Shown piece after piece: positions 33,174-43,025 of a DNA stretch of 64,000 bases. The position numbers and the translations under genes were made by a program. The DNA lies in the NCBI RefSeq assembly GCF_001984195.1, contig NZ_MTQN01000012.1, forward strand, positions 1,550,001-1,614,000, given 5' to 3'. Source of the stretch: Kribbella sp. ALI-6-A (lineage in GTDB: Bacteria > Actinomycetota > Actinomycetes > Propionibacteriales > Kribbellaceae). The notes beneath the pieces are model-generated. The model ran no database searches. It was not told the DNA's origin and saw nothing but the letters and a program-made list of their open reading frames with translations. How positions within the stretch are numbered: the stretch's first letter is position 1; every line of letters begins with the position of its first letter.

Positions 33174-34834
33174 TGTCCGACACCTCCGCCGGCCTGCTCC
33201 AGGTCGGCCTGCTGGTCCTTCTCTTGGCCGCCGCCTACCGGCCGCTCGGTGGGTACCTGGCCAGGGTCTACACCTCCGACCGTGACACGCGGGTGGAGCG
33301 TACGACGTACAAGCTGCTCGGCGTCGACGCGAGGGCCGACCAGACCTGGGCCGTCTACGCCCGGTCGGTGCTGGCCTTCTCCGCCGTCGGCCTGATCCTG
33401 CTCTACCTGTTGCAACGCCTCCAGTCGTACCTGCCGCTCTCGCTCGGCCTGCCGAACGTCGAGCCGTCGCTGGCCTTCAACACCGCGGCGTCGTTCGTGG
33501 CGAACACCAACTGGCAGTCGTACTCGCCCGAGGCGACGATGGGCCACCTGGTTCAGTTCGCCGGCCTCGCGGTGCAGAACTTCGTCTCCGCGGCCGTCGG
33601 GATGAGCGTGGCGATCGCGCTGGTCCGCGGTTTCGCCCGGTCCCGGACCGAGCGGCTGGGCAACTTCTGGGTCGACCTGACCCGGACCGTACTGCGGGTG
33701 CTGCTGCCGCTGGCGATCGTCGGCGGCCTGGTCCTGGTCGCGACCGGCGTCGTACAGAACCTGTCCGGTCCGCACGAGATCACCACGATCACGGGCCAGA
33801 CCCAGTCGATCCCCGGCGGTCCGGTCGCCAGCCAGGAGGTGATCAAGGAGCTCGGCACGAACGGCGGTGGCTTCTACAACGCGAACTCCGCGCACCCGTT
33901 CGAGAACCCGAACGGCCTGTCGAACCTGGTCGAGATCTTCCTGATCCTGCTGATCCCGGTCTGCCTCACCCGGACCTTCGGTCTGATGGTCAAGGACAAG
34001 CGGCAGGGCTACGCGATCCTCGGCGTGATGACGACGCTCTGGGCAGCGTTCACCGCGGCCGCCACCGGGTTCGAGGTGAGCGGTGCCGGTACGGCGACGC
34101 GGGCGGCCGGCGCGGCGATGGAGGGCAAGGAGACCCGCTTCGGTGAGTGGGCGTCGGCCTTGTTCGCCTCCTCCACGACCGGTACGTCGACCGGCGCGGT
34201 GAACTCCGCGCACGACTCGTTCACCGCGTTGGGTGGTGGGACCGCGTTGTTCCACATGATGCTGGGTGAGGTCAGCCCGGGCGGTGTCGGCAGCGGTCTG
34301 TACGGCCTGCTCGTGCTCGCGGTCCTGGCAGTGTTCGTCGCCGGGCTGATGGTCGGCCGGACGCCGGAGTACCTGGGCAAGAAGATCACCGCGCGCGAGA
34401 TGAAGCTCGTCGCGCTCTACATCCTGGCGACGCCGTCGCTGGTGCTGGCCGGCGCGGCCGTCGCGATGAGCTCGGCCGGTGCGCGGGCCGCGATCTTCAA
34501 CACCGGCAGCCCGCACGGCTTCGCCGAGGTGCTCTACGCGTTCACCTCGGCGGCCAACAACAACGGCAGCGCGTTCGGTGGGCTGAGCGCGAACACCACC
34601 TTCTACAACGTCGTGCTGGGCGTCGTGATGCTGCTCGGCCGGTTCGTCCCGATGGTCCTGGTGCTCGCGCTGGCCGGGTCCGTCGCCCGTCAGCAGCCGG
34701 TCCCGGTGACCAGCGGCACGTTGCCCACCCACAAGGCCCTGTTCGTCGGGCTGCTCGTCGGTGTCGTGCTGATCGTCACCGGCCTCACCTACTTCCCTGT
34801 TCTCACTCTCGGACCCCTCGCGGAGGGACTGTGA
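33173..34834 (+). CDS. kdpA: Potassium-binding subunit KdpA
   Basis: 553 residues, about ten membrane helices. Selectivity-filter-like loops are visible, for example [46 protein letters not shown] and [14 protein letters not shown]. KdpA belongs to the K+ channel/transporter superfamily and captures external K+ with high affinity before handing it to KdpB. Overlaps kdpB by 4 bp. Confidence 0.97.
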   Translation: MSDTSAGLLQVGLLVLLLAAAYRPLGGYLARVYTSDRDTRVERTTYKLLGVDARADQTWAVYARSVLAFSAVGLILLYLLQRLQSYLPLSLGLPNVEPSLAFNTAASFVANTNWQSYSPEATMGHLVQFAGLAVQNFVSAAVGMSVAIALVRGFARSRTERLGNFWVDLTRTVLRVLLPLAIVGGLVLVATGVVQNLSGPHEITTITGQTQSIPGGPVASQEVIKELGTNGGGFYNANSAHPFENPNGLSNLVEIFLILLIPVCLTRTFGLMVKDKRQGYAILGVMTTLWAAFTAAATGFEVSGAGTATRAAGAAMEGKETRFGEWASALFASSTTGTSTGAVNSAHDSFTALGGGTALFHMMLGEVSPGGVGSGLYGLLVLAVLAVFVAGLMVGRTPEYLGKKITAREMKLVALYILATPSLVLAGAAVAMSSAGARAAIFNTGSPHGFAEVLYAFTSAANNNGSAFGGLSANTTFYNVVLGVVMLLGRFVPMVLVLALAGSVARQQPVPVTSGTLPTHKALFVGLLVGVVLIVTGLTYFPVLTLGPLAEGL

Positions 34835-36840
34835 CGCAACTGCTGCTCACCTCGCTGCCGGACGCACTGCGCAAGCTCGATCCGCGGGTGATGGTGAAGA
34901 ACCCGGTGATGTTCGTCGTCGAGGTCGGCGCGGTCGCGTCCACGGTGCTGGCCTGCCTGAACTCCAGCGTGTTCGTCTGGTGGATCGTGGTCTGGCTGTG
35001 GCTGACGGTGCTGTTCGCCAACCTCGCCGAGGCCGTCGCGGAGGGCCGGGGCAAAGCCCAGGCAGCCACGTTGCGCCGGGCCAAAACCGAGACCACTGCC
35101 CGCCGGCTCGGCGAGGACGGTTCCGAGCAGGAGATCCCGGCGGCGCAGTTGCGGCTGGGCGACCGAGTCGTGGTCGAGGCCGGTCAGATCATCCCCGGCG
35201 ACGGTGACGTCGTCGAGGGCGTGGCCAGTGTCGACGAGTCGGCGATCACGGGGGAGTCGGCGCCGGTGATCCGCGAGTCCGGCGGTGACCGGAGTGCGGT
35301 GACCGGCGGGACACGGGTGCTGTCGGACCGGATCGTCGTGAAGATCACCACCAAGCCCGGCGAGAGCTTCATCGACCGGATGATCGCGCTGGTCGAGGGT
35401 GCGTCCCGGCAGAAGACACCGAACGAGATCGCGCTGAACATCCTGCTCGCCAGTCTGACCATCGTGTTCCTGCTGGCCACGCTGACCCTCCAGCCGTTCG
35501 CCCGGTACGCCGGGGTCGACCTCAGCCTGGTCGTGCTGGTCGCGCTGCTGGTCTGCCTGATCCCGACCACGATCGGCGCGCTGCTGTCCGCGATCGGGAT
35601 CGCGGGCATGGACCGGCTCGTGCAGCGCAACGTGCTGGCGATGTCCGGCCGAGCGGTCGAGGCCGCCGGCGACGTGAACACGCTGCTGCTGGACAAGACC
35701 GGCACGATCACCTTGGGAAACCGGCAGGCGGCCGAGTTCATCCCGCTCGCCGGGATCAGCGAGTCCGAGCTGGCCGACGCCGCGCAGCTGTCCAGCCTGG
35801 CCGACGAGACCCCGGAAGGCCGGTCGATCGTCGTACTGGCGAAGAGCCGGTACGGGCTGCGGGAGCGGCACACCGGTGAACTGCCGCACGCGACGTTCGT
35901 GGAGTTCACGGCGCAGACGCGGATGAGCGGTGTGGACGTCGACGGCCGGCAGATCCGCAAGGGAGCAGCCGGTGCGGTGAGCACCTGGATCCACGGCCAG
36001 GGCGGCACTGTGGTGGCCGAGCTGGGCGAGCTCGTCGACGGCATCTCGGCCTCCGGCGGTACGCCGCTGGTCGTTGCCGTCAGCAAGGGAGATGTCGCCC
36101 GGCCGCTCGGGGTGATCCACCTCAAGGACGTGGTCAAGCAGGGGCTGCGGGAGCGGTTCGACCAGCTGCGCGCGATGGGCATCCGGACCGTGATGATCAC
36201 CGGCGACAACCCGCTCACCGCCAAGGCGATCGCCGAGGAGGCCGGCGTCGACGACTTCCTGGCCGAGGCGACGCCGGAGGACAAGATGGCGCTGATCAAG
36301 AAGGAGCAGGAGGGCGGCCGGCTGGTCGCGATGACCGGGGACGGCACCAACGACGCTCCGGCGCTGGCCCAGGCCGACGTCGGCGTCGCGATGAACTCGG
36401 GCACGTCGGCGGCCAAGGAGGCCGGCAACATGGTCGACCTCGACTCCAACCCGACCAAGCTGATCGAGATCGTCGAGATCGGCAAGCAGTTGCTGATCAC
36501 CCGCGGCTCGCTGACCACGTTCTCGATCGCGAACGACGTGGCCAAGTACTTCGCGATCCTGCCGGCCCTGTTCGCCGGGGCCTATCCCGGCCTGGACAAG
36601 CTGAACGTGATGCGGCTGGACTCGGCGGAGTCGGCCATCCTGTCGGCCGTCGTCTTCAACGCCCTGGTGATCGTCGTGCTGGTCCCGCTCGCGTTGCGCG
36701 GCGTGCGGTACCGGCCGTCGTCGGCGTCGGCGATGCTGCGCCGCAACCTGCTCGTGTACGGCGTCGGCGGGCTGATCACGCCGTTCGTCGGGATCAAACT
36801 CGTCGACCTGCTGGTCTCGGTCATCCCGGGCATCGGCTAG
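34831..36840 (+). CDS. kdpB: P-type ATPase subunit KdpB
   Basis: 669 residues, GTG start (GTGA overlap with kdpA). P-type ATPase motifs: TGES actuator loop, phosphorylated Asp in DKTGTITLG (about residue 289), [10 protein letters not shown], and [20 protein letters not shown] hinge. Seven or so membrane helices. It couples ATP hydrolysis to K+ uptake through KdpA. Normal length. Confidence 0.97.
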   Translation: MTQLLLTSLPDALRKLDPRVMVKNPVMFVVEVGAVASTVLACLNSSVFVWWIVVWLWLTVLFANLAEAVAEGRGKAQAATLRRAKTETTARRLGEDGSEQEIPAAQLRLGDRVVVEAGQIIPGDGDVVEGVASVDESAITGESAPVIRESGGDRSAVTGGTRVLSDRIVVKITTKPGESFIDRMIALVEGASRQKTPNEIALNILLASLTIVFLLATLTLQPFARYAGVDLSLVVLVALLVCLIPTTIGALLSAIGIAGMDRLVQRNVLAMSGRAVEAAGDVNTLLLDKTGTITLGNRQAAEFIPLAGISESELADAAQLSSLADETPEGRSIVVLAKSRYGLRERHTGELPHATFVEFTAQTRMSGVDVDGRQIRKGAAGAVSTWIHGQGGTVVAELGELVDGISASGGTPLVVAVSKGDVARPLGVIHLKDVVKQGLRERFDQLRAMGIRTVMITGDNPLTAKAIAEEAGVDDFLAEATPEDKMALIKKEQEGGRLVAMTGDGTNDAPALAQADVGVAMNSGTSAAKEAGNMVDLDSNPTKLIEIVEIGKQLLITRGSLTTFSIANDVAKYFAILPALFAGAYPGLDKLNVMRLDSAESAILSAVVFNALVIVVLVPLALRGVRYRPSSASAMLRRNLLVYGVGGLITPFVGIKLVDLLVSVIPGIG

Positions 36841-36855
36841 AAGAAGGCTACGGAC

Positions 36856-37488
36856 ATGATGACTCCCGGAAGAAGCCCGTTCGGTCAGGTCGGTGTCGCG
36901 CTGCGCGCGATGATCGCCGCCACGATCCTGCTCGGTGTGCTGTACCCGCTGGCGATGACCGGCGCGGCCCAGGTGCTGTTCCGTGGCAACGCGAACGGCT
37001 CGATGGTCCGGGTCGCCGGCCACGAGGTCGGGTCGGACCTGATCGGTCAGACCTACACCCGCGACACCGGCCAAAAGGATGCCGAGGGCAACGCGATGAT
37101 GGCGCCGGACCCCCGGTGGTTCCAGAGCAGGCCGTCGGCGGTCGACTACGACGCGATGGGCAGCGCTGCTTCGCAGTACGGGCCGAACAACCCCGAGCTG
37201 CTGAAGCTGGTCGAGCAGCGGCGCGCGGAGGTGGCGAAGCTGGAGGGCGTGGATCCGGCGCAGGTTCCTCCGGACGCCGTGACGGCGTCGGGCAGTGGGC
37301 TCGACCCACACATCAGTCCGGCGTACGCGGCGATCCAGGTACGGCGCATCGCTCGCGAGCGGGGACTGAGTGTGGACGAGGTCCAGCGGCTGGTCGAGCG
37401 GAACACCACGGGCCGGACGCTCGGCTTCCTTGGTCAGCCCACGGTGAACGTGGTGACCCTGAACCGGGATCTGGCCGAGGCGAACTGA
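36856..37488 (+). CDS. kdpC: KdpC subunit
   Basis: 210 residues with one N-terminal membrane helix (ALRAMIAATILLGVLYPLAM) and a long extracytoplasmic part carrying RPSAVDYDAMGSAASQYGP, SGSGLDPHISPAYAAIQVRR and GRTLGFLGQPTVNVVTLN, all KdpC marks. It acts as a chaperone-like subunit that raises nucleotide affinity. Starts 15 bp after kdpB. Confidence 0.96.
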   Translation: MMTPGRSPFGQVGVALRAMIAATILLGVLYPLAMTGAAQVLFRGNANGSMVRVAGHEVGSDLIGQTYTRDTGQKDAEGNAMMAPDPRWFQSRPSAVDYDAMGSAASQYGPNNPELLKLVEQRRAEVAKLEGVDPAQVPPDAVTASGSGLDPHISPAYAAIQVRRIARERGLSVDEVQRLVERNTTGRTLGFLGQPTVNVVTLNRDLAEAN

Positions 37489-37492
37489 CACT

Positions 37493-40060
37493 ATGGGAGG
37501 TATGGCAGGTCGCGGGCGGCTGAGGATCTACCTCGGCGCCGCGCCCGGTGTCGGCAAGACGTACAAGATGCTGGGCGAGGCACAACGGCGGCGGGAACGC
37601 GGCACGGACGTGGTGGTCGGCTTCGTCGAGACCCACGGGCGCGAGCACACCGCCGCGATGCTCGACGGCCTGGAGGTGCTGCCGCGCCGGATCGTCGACC
37701 ACCGCGGCGCCAGTTTCACCGAGCTCGACCTGGACGCGCTGCTGGCCCGCCGGCCGGAGGTCGCGCTGGTCGACGAGCTCGCCCACACCAACGTCCCGGG
37801 CAGCCGGAACGCGAAGCGCTGGCAGGACGTCGACGAGCTGCTGAGTGCCGGCATCGACGTGATCTCCACGGTGAACATCCAGCACCTGGAGTCGATCAAC
37901 GACGTGGTCGAGAAGATCACCGGCGTACCGCAGCGCGAGACCGTGCCGGACCGGGTGGTCCGGGCCGCGGACCAGATCGAGCTGGTCGACATGGCCCCGG
38001 AGGCGCTGCGCCGCCGGATGGCGCACGGCAACGTGTACGCCGCGGACAAGGTGGACGCTGCCCTCGGCAACTACTTCCGGGTCGGCAACCTGTCCGCGTT
38101 GCGCGAGCTGGCCCTGCTCTGGCTGGCCGACCGCGTCGACGCCGGGCTTCAGCAGTACCGCGAACAGCACCAGATCGACGCCACCTGGGAGGCCCGCGAG
38201 CGGGTCGTCGTCGCGCTCACCGGCGGCCCCGAGGGCGAGACGCTGATCCGGCGCGCGGCCCGGATCGCCGCCCGCTCAGCGGGTGGCGACCTGCTCGCCG
38301 TCCACGTCACCCGGTCCGACGGCCTGACCGGAGCCGATCCGGCGCGGCTGGCCGAGCAACGCCGGCTGGTCGAGAGTCTCGGCGGTAGCTACCACCAGGT
38401 GGTCGGTGAGGACATCCCGGACGCCTTGCTGGCATTCGCCCGCGCGGAGAACGCGACGCAGCTGGTGCTGGGCGGCAGCCGGCGGACCTTCCTGTCCACG
38501 ATGCTCACCGGCCCGGGCATCGGCGCGACCACCATCCGCGAGTCCGGCGACATCGACGTCCACATCGTCACCCACGCGGAGATGGGCCGCGGACGGTTGC
38601 CGCGCGCGCAGGGAAGTCTGTCCCGGCGCCGGCTCGGCTATGGATTCGCGCTGGCCGTCGTACTGCCTCCGGCGCTCGCGCTGTTGCTCGGCCTCGGCGG
38701 AGACACGCTCAACCTGACCAGCAACGTGCTGGCCTTCCTGTTCGCGGTCGTCGTGGTCGCGCTGGTCGGCGGGCTGTGGCCCGCGATGCTGACGGCGGTC
38801 GCCGGGACCGTCGTGCTGAACTTCTTCTTCACCCCTCCGACGAGGACCTTCACCATCGCCGAACCGAACAACGCGCTTGCCCTCGGCATCTTTGTCGCGG
38901 TCGCCGCGCTGGTGTCCTCCGTCGTCGACCGGTCCGCCCGCCGCACCCGGCAGGCCGCTCGAGCCGCAGCCGAGTCGGAGACCCTCGCGACGTTGGCCGG
39001 CACGGTGCTCCGGGGTGAGACGGCGCTGCAGGCGTTGCTGGAGCGGGTGCGCGAGGCGTTCGGGATGACGTCGGCCTGTCTGATGGAGCGGATCGACTCC
39101 GACGAGCTCAACGAGAGCTGGCGGCCCATCGCCTCCGCCGGTACGCCGACCTGCCGGCGGCCCGAGGACGGCGACGCGAAGATCCCCGGCCGCGAGGGTC
39201 TGGTGCTCGTGCTGCAGGGCCGATCGCTGGCCGCCGACGAACGCCGCCTGGTCGGCGCGTTCGCGGCGCACGCCGCCGCGCTGGTCGATCGGGCCCGGCT
39301 CAGCGAAGCCGCCGCCGAGGCGAAGCCACTGGCCGAGGCGGACAAGCTCCGGACTGCGTTGCTTCGCGCGGTCGGCCACGATCTGCGCTCGCCGCTGGCG
39401 TCGGCGAAGGCGTCGGTGACAAGCCTGCGCAGCTCCGACGTCGACTGGAGTCCGGCCGAGCGGGACGAGCTGCTGGAGACCGCCGACGAGTCGCTCGATC
39501 GGCTGAGCCGACTTGTCGACAACCTGCTCGATCTGAGTCGGCTGCAGGCCGGCGTCCTGCCGGTGTTCACGCGGCCGACCGCGCTGGACGAGATCCTGCC
39601 CGGCGTCCTGGGTGAGCTGGATGACGACGGCGCCGGGGTGACGGTCGAGCTGCCGCCGGGGTTGCCGCTGGTCGAGGTCGATCCGGCGCTGCTGGAGCGG
39701 GTGCTGGCGAACCTGCTGGCCAACGCGATTCGCTACTCGCCGGCGGGGCACGGGCCGTTGCTGACCGGCAGCGCGTTGGGTGACGTGGTGGAGATCAGGG
39801 TGATCGACCGCGGCCCGGGAATCCCGGTCGAGGACCGCGACCGGGTGTTCGCGCCGTTCCAGCGGCTCGGCGACACCGACAACACGACCGGCGTCGGGCT
39901 CGGGCTCGCTCTGGCACGCGGGCTGGCCGAGGCGATGGGTGGTTCGCTGCGCCCGGAGGACACGCCCGGCGGTGGGCTGACCATGGTCGTCTCGATGCCC
40001 TCGGCAACAATGAACGACGCACCGGTGCCTGGCCGGCTGGAGCGGGGAGGAGCCCGATGA
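37493..40060 (+). CDS. kdpD: Sensor histidine kinase KdpD
   Basis: 855 residues. N-terminal KdpD domain with Walker A GAAPGVGKT and TNVPGSRNAKRWQDV; a universal-stress-protein domain (ERVVVALTGGPEGETLIRRA); four membrane helices (about 385-490); a GAF-like segment; HisKA with the phospho-His in AVGHDLRSPLAS; and HATPase with NAIRYSP, DRGPGIP and GVGLGLALARG. It senses low K+ or ionic stress and phosphorylates KdpE. Met4 is a possible alternative start. Confidence 0.96.
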   Translation: MGGMAGRGRLRIYLGAAPGVGKTYKMLGEAQRRRERGTDVVVGFVETHGREHTAAMLDGLEVLPRRIVDHRGASFTELDLDALLARRPEVALVDELAHTNVPGSRNAKRWQDVDELLSAGIDVISTVNIQHLESINDVVEKITGVPQRETVPDRVVRAADQIELVDMAPEALRRRMAHGNVYAADKVDAALGNYFRVGNLSALRELALLWLADRVDAGLQQYREQHQIDATWEARERVVVALTGGPEGETLIRRAARIAARSAGGDLLAVHVTRSDGLTGADPARLAEQRRLVESLGGSYHQVVGEDIPDALLAFARAENATQLVLGGSRRTFLSTMLTGPGIGATTIRESGDIDVHIVTHAEMGRGRLPRAQGSLSRRRLGYGFALAVVLPPALALLLGLGGDTLNLTSNVLAFLFAVVVVALVGGLWPAMLTAVAGTVVLNFFFTPPTRTFTIAEPNNALALGIFVAVAALVSSVVDRSARRTRQAARAAAESETLATLAGTVLRGETALQALLERVREAFGMTSACLMERIDSDELNESWRPIASAGTPTCRRPEDGDAKIPGREGLVLVLQGRSLAADERRLVGAFAAHAAALVDRARLSEAAAEAKPLAEADKLRTALLRAVGHDLRSPLASAKASVTSLRSSDVDWSPAERDELLETADESLDRLSRLVDNLLDLSRLQAGVLPVFTRPTALDEILPGVLGELDDDGAGVTVELPPGLPLVEVDPALLERVLANLLANAIRYSPAGHGPLLTGSALGDVVEIRVIDRGPGIPVEDRDRVFAPFQRLGDTDNTTGVGLGLALARGLAEAMGGSLRPEDTPGGGLTMVVSMPSATMNDAPVPGRLERGGAR

Positions 40061-40731
40061 GGGTGCTGGTGGTCGACGACGAACCGCAGATCGTGCGCGC
40101 GCTGCAGATCAACCTGAAGGCGCGCCGGTACGAGGTGCACGTGGCCGGCAGCGGCACGGCCGCGCTGAAGGTGGCCGCCCAGTACCCGCCCGACCTGGTC
40201 ATTCTCGACCTCGGTCTGCCGGACTTCGACGGGGTCGAGGTGATCCGTGGGCTGCGCGGCTGGACCGAGGTCCCGATCCTGGTGCTGTCCGGTCGCACCG
40301 ACAGCACCGACAAGGTCGAGGCGCTGGACGCCGGCGCCGACGACTACGTGACCAAGCCGTTCGGGATCGACGAGCTGCTCGCCCGGATGCGCGCCGTGCT
40401 GCGGCGCAGCACCGTCGCCGCCGAGCAGCCGGTCGTCACGGTCGGCGACGCCGAGGTCGACCTGTCCGCCAAACGCGTGACGCTGGGCAACGGCGACGAG
40501 GTCCGGCTCACGCCGACCGAGTGGCACCTGCTCGAGGTCCTCGTCCGGCACCCCGGCAAGCTGATGTCGCAACGCCAGCTGCTCACCGAGGTCTGGGGCC
40601 CCGGCTACGAGAACGCCGGCGGCAACCTGCGCTTCTACATGGGCCAGCTCCGCCGCAAGCTCGAGGCCGACCCCGCCCGCCCGAAGCACCTGCGCACCGA
40701 ACCCGGCATGGGCTACCGCTTCGAACCGTGA
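40057..40731 (+). CDS. kdpE: Response regulator KdpE
   Basis: 224 residues, start overlapping kdpD by 4 bp. Receiver domain with acidic pocket Asp7/Asp8, phospho-acceptor Asp51 in VILDLGLPDFDG and Lys in DDYVTKPFG; C-terminal OmpR/PhoB winged helix (VRLTPTEWHLLEVLVRHPGK, RFYMGQLRRKLEAD). It should activate kdpFABC; phased repeats upstream of kdpF are a candidate target. Confidence 0.97.
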   Translation: MRVLVVDDEPQIVRALQINLKARRYEVHVAGSGTAALKVAAQYPPDLVILDLGLPDFDGVEVIRGLRGWTEVPILVLSGRTDSTDKVEALDAGADDYVTKPFGIDELLARMRAVLRRSTVAAEQPVVTVGDAEVDLSAKRVTLGNGDEVRLTPTEWHLLEVLVRHPGKLMSQRQLLTEVWGPGYENAGGNLRFYMGQLRRKLEADPARPKHLRTEPGMGYRFEP

Positions 40732-40784
40732 CGCGTGTCCGATTCGTGCAAGACAGCGGGCAGCGGAGTTGGCAGGGTGACGGC

Positions 40785-41636
40785 ATGGACATTTTCGAGG
40801 GTGGACGGGAGTTCGTCCGGCGGGACGGGCGGCTGGTGGAGCGTCGGCTGTTCGCGACCCTGTTCGAGGGCACCGATCCGGCCGGCGTGGTGGACGCGCT
40901 GCGCGGCTACCGGAACGCCGACGGTGGGTTCGGGCACGCGCTGGAGCCGGACAAGCGGTGCCCGGACAGTACGGCGCTCGACGTGGAGGTCGCGTTCGAC
41001 GTCATGCTCGCGGCCGGCGTACGGGACGAGGAACTGATCGGCGCGGCGTGCGACTGGTTGCAGTCGGTTGCGACGCCAGAGGGTGCCGTGTCGCTGGCGA
41101 GTCCGGCGATCGAGGGATATCCGCGGGCCGAGCACATGTCGGAGTGGACGTACGTGCCGGGGCTCAATCCGACAGCAGGGTTGGTCGGGAGGCTGTACCG
41201 GCTGGCGTTCGAGCACCCGTGGCGTGACCAGGCCGCCGAGTGGTGCAAGGCCGAGCTGGCCAAAGGCCTGCCCGACGACGGACACGCGATGCTCGAGGCG
41301 CTGCAGTACCTGGAGCACCAGCCGGACGTCGAGCTGGACAAGATCCGCGAGGCGCTGCCGAAGCTGTCGACGTACCGCGCGGACGCCGCCGACCCGTCGT
41401 ACGGGGTGACGCCGCTGCACCTTGCGCCGACGCCGGACAGCCTGTGGCGGCAGCTCTTCACGCAGGAGCAGATCGACGGTCACCTCGATCGCTTGGTCGC
41501 CGACCAGCAGGCCGACGGTGGCTGGGCGATCACCTGGGAACCGCCGGGTGAGGCCGCCACGCTGGAGTATCGCGGCGTTGTCACCGTCGCCGCCCTGCAG
41601 AGCCTTCAGCAGAACGGCCGCCTGTCAATCGACTGA
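40785..41636 (+). CDS. Alpha/alpha-toroid (prenyltransferase-like) protein
   Basis: 283 residues. GYRNADGGFGHALEPDKRC and VADQQADGGWAITWEPPG are QxxDGGW/F-type repeats found in terpene-cyclase and prenyltransferase alpha/alpha toroids. The DxDD motif of cyclases is not seen, so catalysis is doubtful. Soluble, 53 bp after kdpE on the same strand and possibly read through from it. Confidence 0.72.
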   Translation: MDIFEGGREFVRRDGRLVERRLFATLFEGTDPAGVVDALRGYRNADGGFGHALEPDKRCPDSTALDVEVAFDVMLAAGVRDEELIGAACDWLQSVATPEGAVSLASPAIEGYPRAEHMSEWTYVPGLNPTAGLVGRLYRLAFEHPWRDQAAEWCKAELAKGLPDDGHAMLEALQYLEHQPDVELDKIREALPKLSTYRADAADPSYGVTPLHLAPTPDSLWRQLFTQEQIDGHLDRLVADQQADGGWAITWEPPGEAATLEYRGVVTVAALQSLQQNGRLSID

Positions 41637-41682
41637 CCGACGTCACCAGCTGTGGAAGAATACGGCCGGTGAGGACGACACT

Positions 41683-42915
41683 GTGACGCTCGGCGGAGGC
41701 TGGGTGCAGTCGCTCTTCGCGACGGTCGCCATGGTCGCCTCCACGCTGCCGGGTGCCACCGGGCCGGTGGCACCGGCCCGGGTCGCACCGGCGGACGGCT
41801 GGGTCGCGAGCTGGGGTGTCGCCGTCACCCAGGCCGGCTCGTCCGGGCCCTCGGCGACCGGCGTCCGCAACACCACCATCCGGCAGGTCGCACACCTCTC
41901 GCTCGGTGGCGGCATGATCCGGCTGCGGCTGTCCAACCGGTTCGGCAAGCAGCCGCTGGTGGTCGGCGCCAGCTCGGTCGCACCCCGTAAGGGCGGCGCC
42001 GGTACGCCGAACCTCGAGCTGCTCAAGAGCGTCCCGGTCACCTACGGCGGCCGCGCGACGGTGACGATCCCGGTCGGCGCGGAGACCGTGTCCGACCCGA
42101 TCGACCTGCCGATCGACGACGACAGCGACGTCGTGATCAGCACGTACTTTCCCGGCCCGACCGGACCGCTGACGCAGCATCCGGCCGGCTACGCGACGGC
42201 CTTCACGGCTGCGGGCAACCAGACCCGCGCGGGCGGTGCGCCGTACCGGAAGATTCCGGGGATGGCCCGGTTCGTGGTGTCCGGCGTGGACGTGAAAACG
42301 CGGGCCGAGGGTGCGCTGGTGGTGTTCGGCGACTCGATCACCGACGGCGCCTCGTCGCCGATCGACCAGAACCTGCGCTACCCCGACCAGCTCGCCGATC
42401 GCCTGACCCAGCGCCGGTACGCCGTGGTGAACGCCGGCATCGGCGGCAACCGGCTGCTCGCGAACGGCGGGGTCAACGGCGAGGCGGCGATCGCCCGGTT
42501 CGAGCGCGACGTGGTCCGGCGGACCGGCGTCCGCGCGGTGGTGATTCTCGAGGGGATCAACGACATCCGGGCCGGCAAGGGCGCGATCTCCGGCGCGCAG
42601 CTGATCAACGCGCACCGCCAGCTGATCGCCCGCGCGCACGCCGCCGGGCTGAAGGCGTACGGCGCGACGCTCACGCCGTACTGGGCGGCGCAGTACTACA
42701 GCGTCGGCGGCGAGGTCGCCCGGCAGGCGCTGAACCAGTGGATCCGCACGTCGGGCGAGTACGACGGCTACGTCGAGTTCGAGCACGCGGTGCGCGATCC
42801 CCTGCAGCCGTTGCGGATCCGGCCGGGCTACGACAGCGGCGACCACCTGCACCCGAACGCGAAGGGCTTCGCCGCGATGGCCCGCGCGGCCGATCTGGAC
42901 CTGCTGACCAGCTAG
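41683..42915 (+). CDS. Secreted SGNH/GDSL hydrolase (copy 1)
   Basis: 410 residues. GTG start chosen from GGTGAGG upstream and a hydrophobic leader (VQSLFATVAMVASTLPGATG); the leader lacks a basic start, so the true start is uncertain. Catalytic blocks: VVFGDSITDGASSP (Ser nucleophile), GGNRLLANG, ILEGINDI and DHLHPNAKGF (Asp/His). The N-terminal 190 residues form a beta-sandwich (WVASWGVAVTQAGSSG). Expected to be an extracellular esterase or carbohydrate deacetylase. Close paralogue of the next gene. Confidence 0.87.
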   Translation: MTLGGGWVQSLFATVAMVASTLPGATGPVAPARVAPADGWVASWGVAVTQAGSSGPSATGVRNTTIRQVAHLSLGGGMIRLRLSNRFGKQPLVVGASSVAPRKGGAGTPNLELLKSVPVTYGGRATVTIPVGAETVSDPIDLPIDDDSDVVISTYFPGPTGPLTQHPAGYATAFTAAGNQTRAGGAPYRKIPGMARFVVSGVDVKTRAEGALVVFGDSITDGASSPIDQNLRYPDQLADRLTQRRYAVVNAGIGGNRLLANGGVNGEAAIARFERDVVRRTGVRAVVILEGINDIRAGKGAISGAQLINAHRQLIARAHAAGLKAYGATLTPYWAAQYYSVGGEVARQALNQWIRTSGEYDGYVEFEHAVRDPLQPLRIRPGYDSGDHLHPNAKGFAAMARAADLDLLTS

Positions 42916-43025
42916 CGGGCACTTCGCCGCAAAGACCCGACCGTTCACCGACCGTAGGGTTGCGGTCTCGCAGAGTGCTGCGTGGAATCGGAGCTACGTG
43001 TCCGTCCCACGAGAGGTGATCCCTC

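Noticed and set aside
34789-37491. 900-codon minus-strand frame opposite kdpB and kdpC
   Set aside because: Antisense shadow of unmistakable kdp genes.
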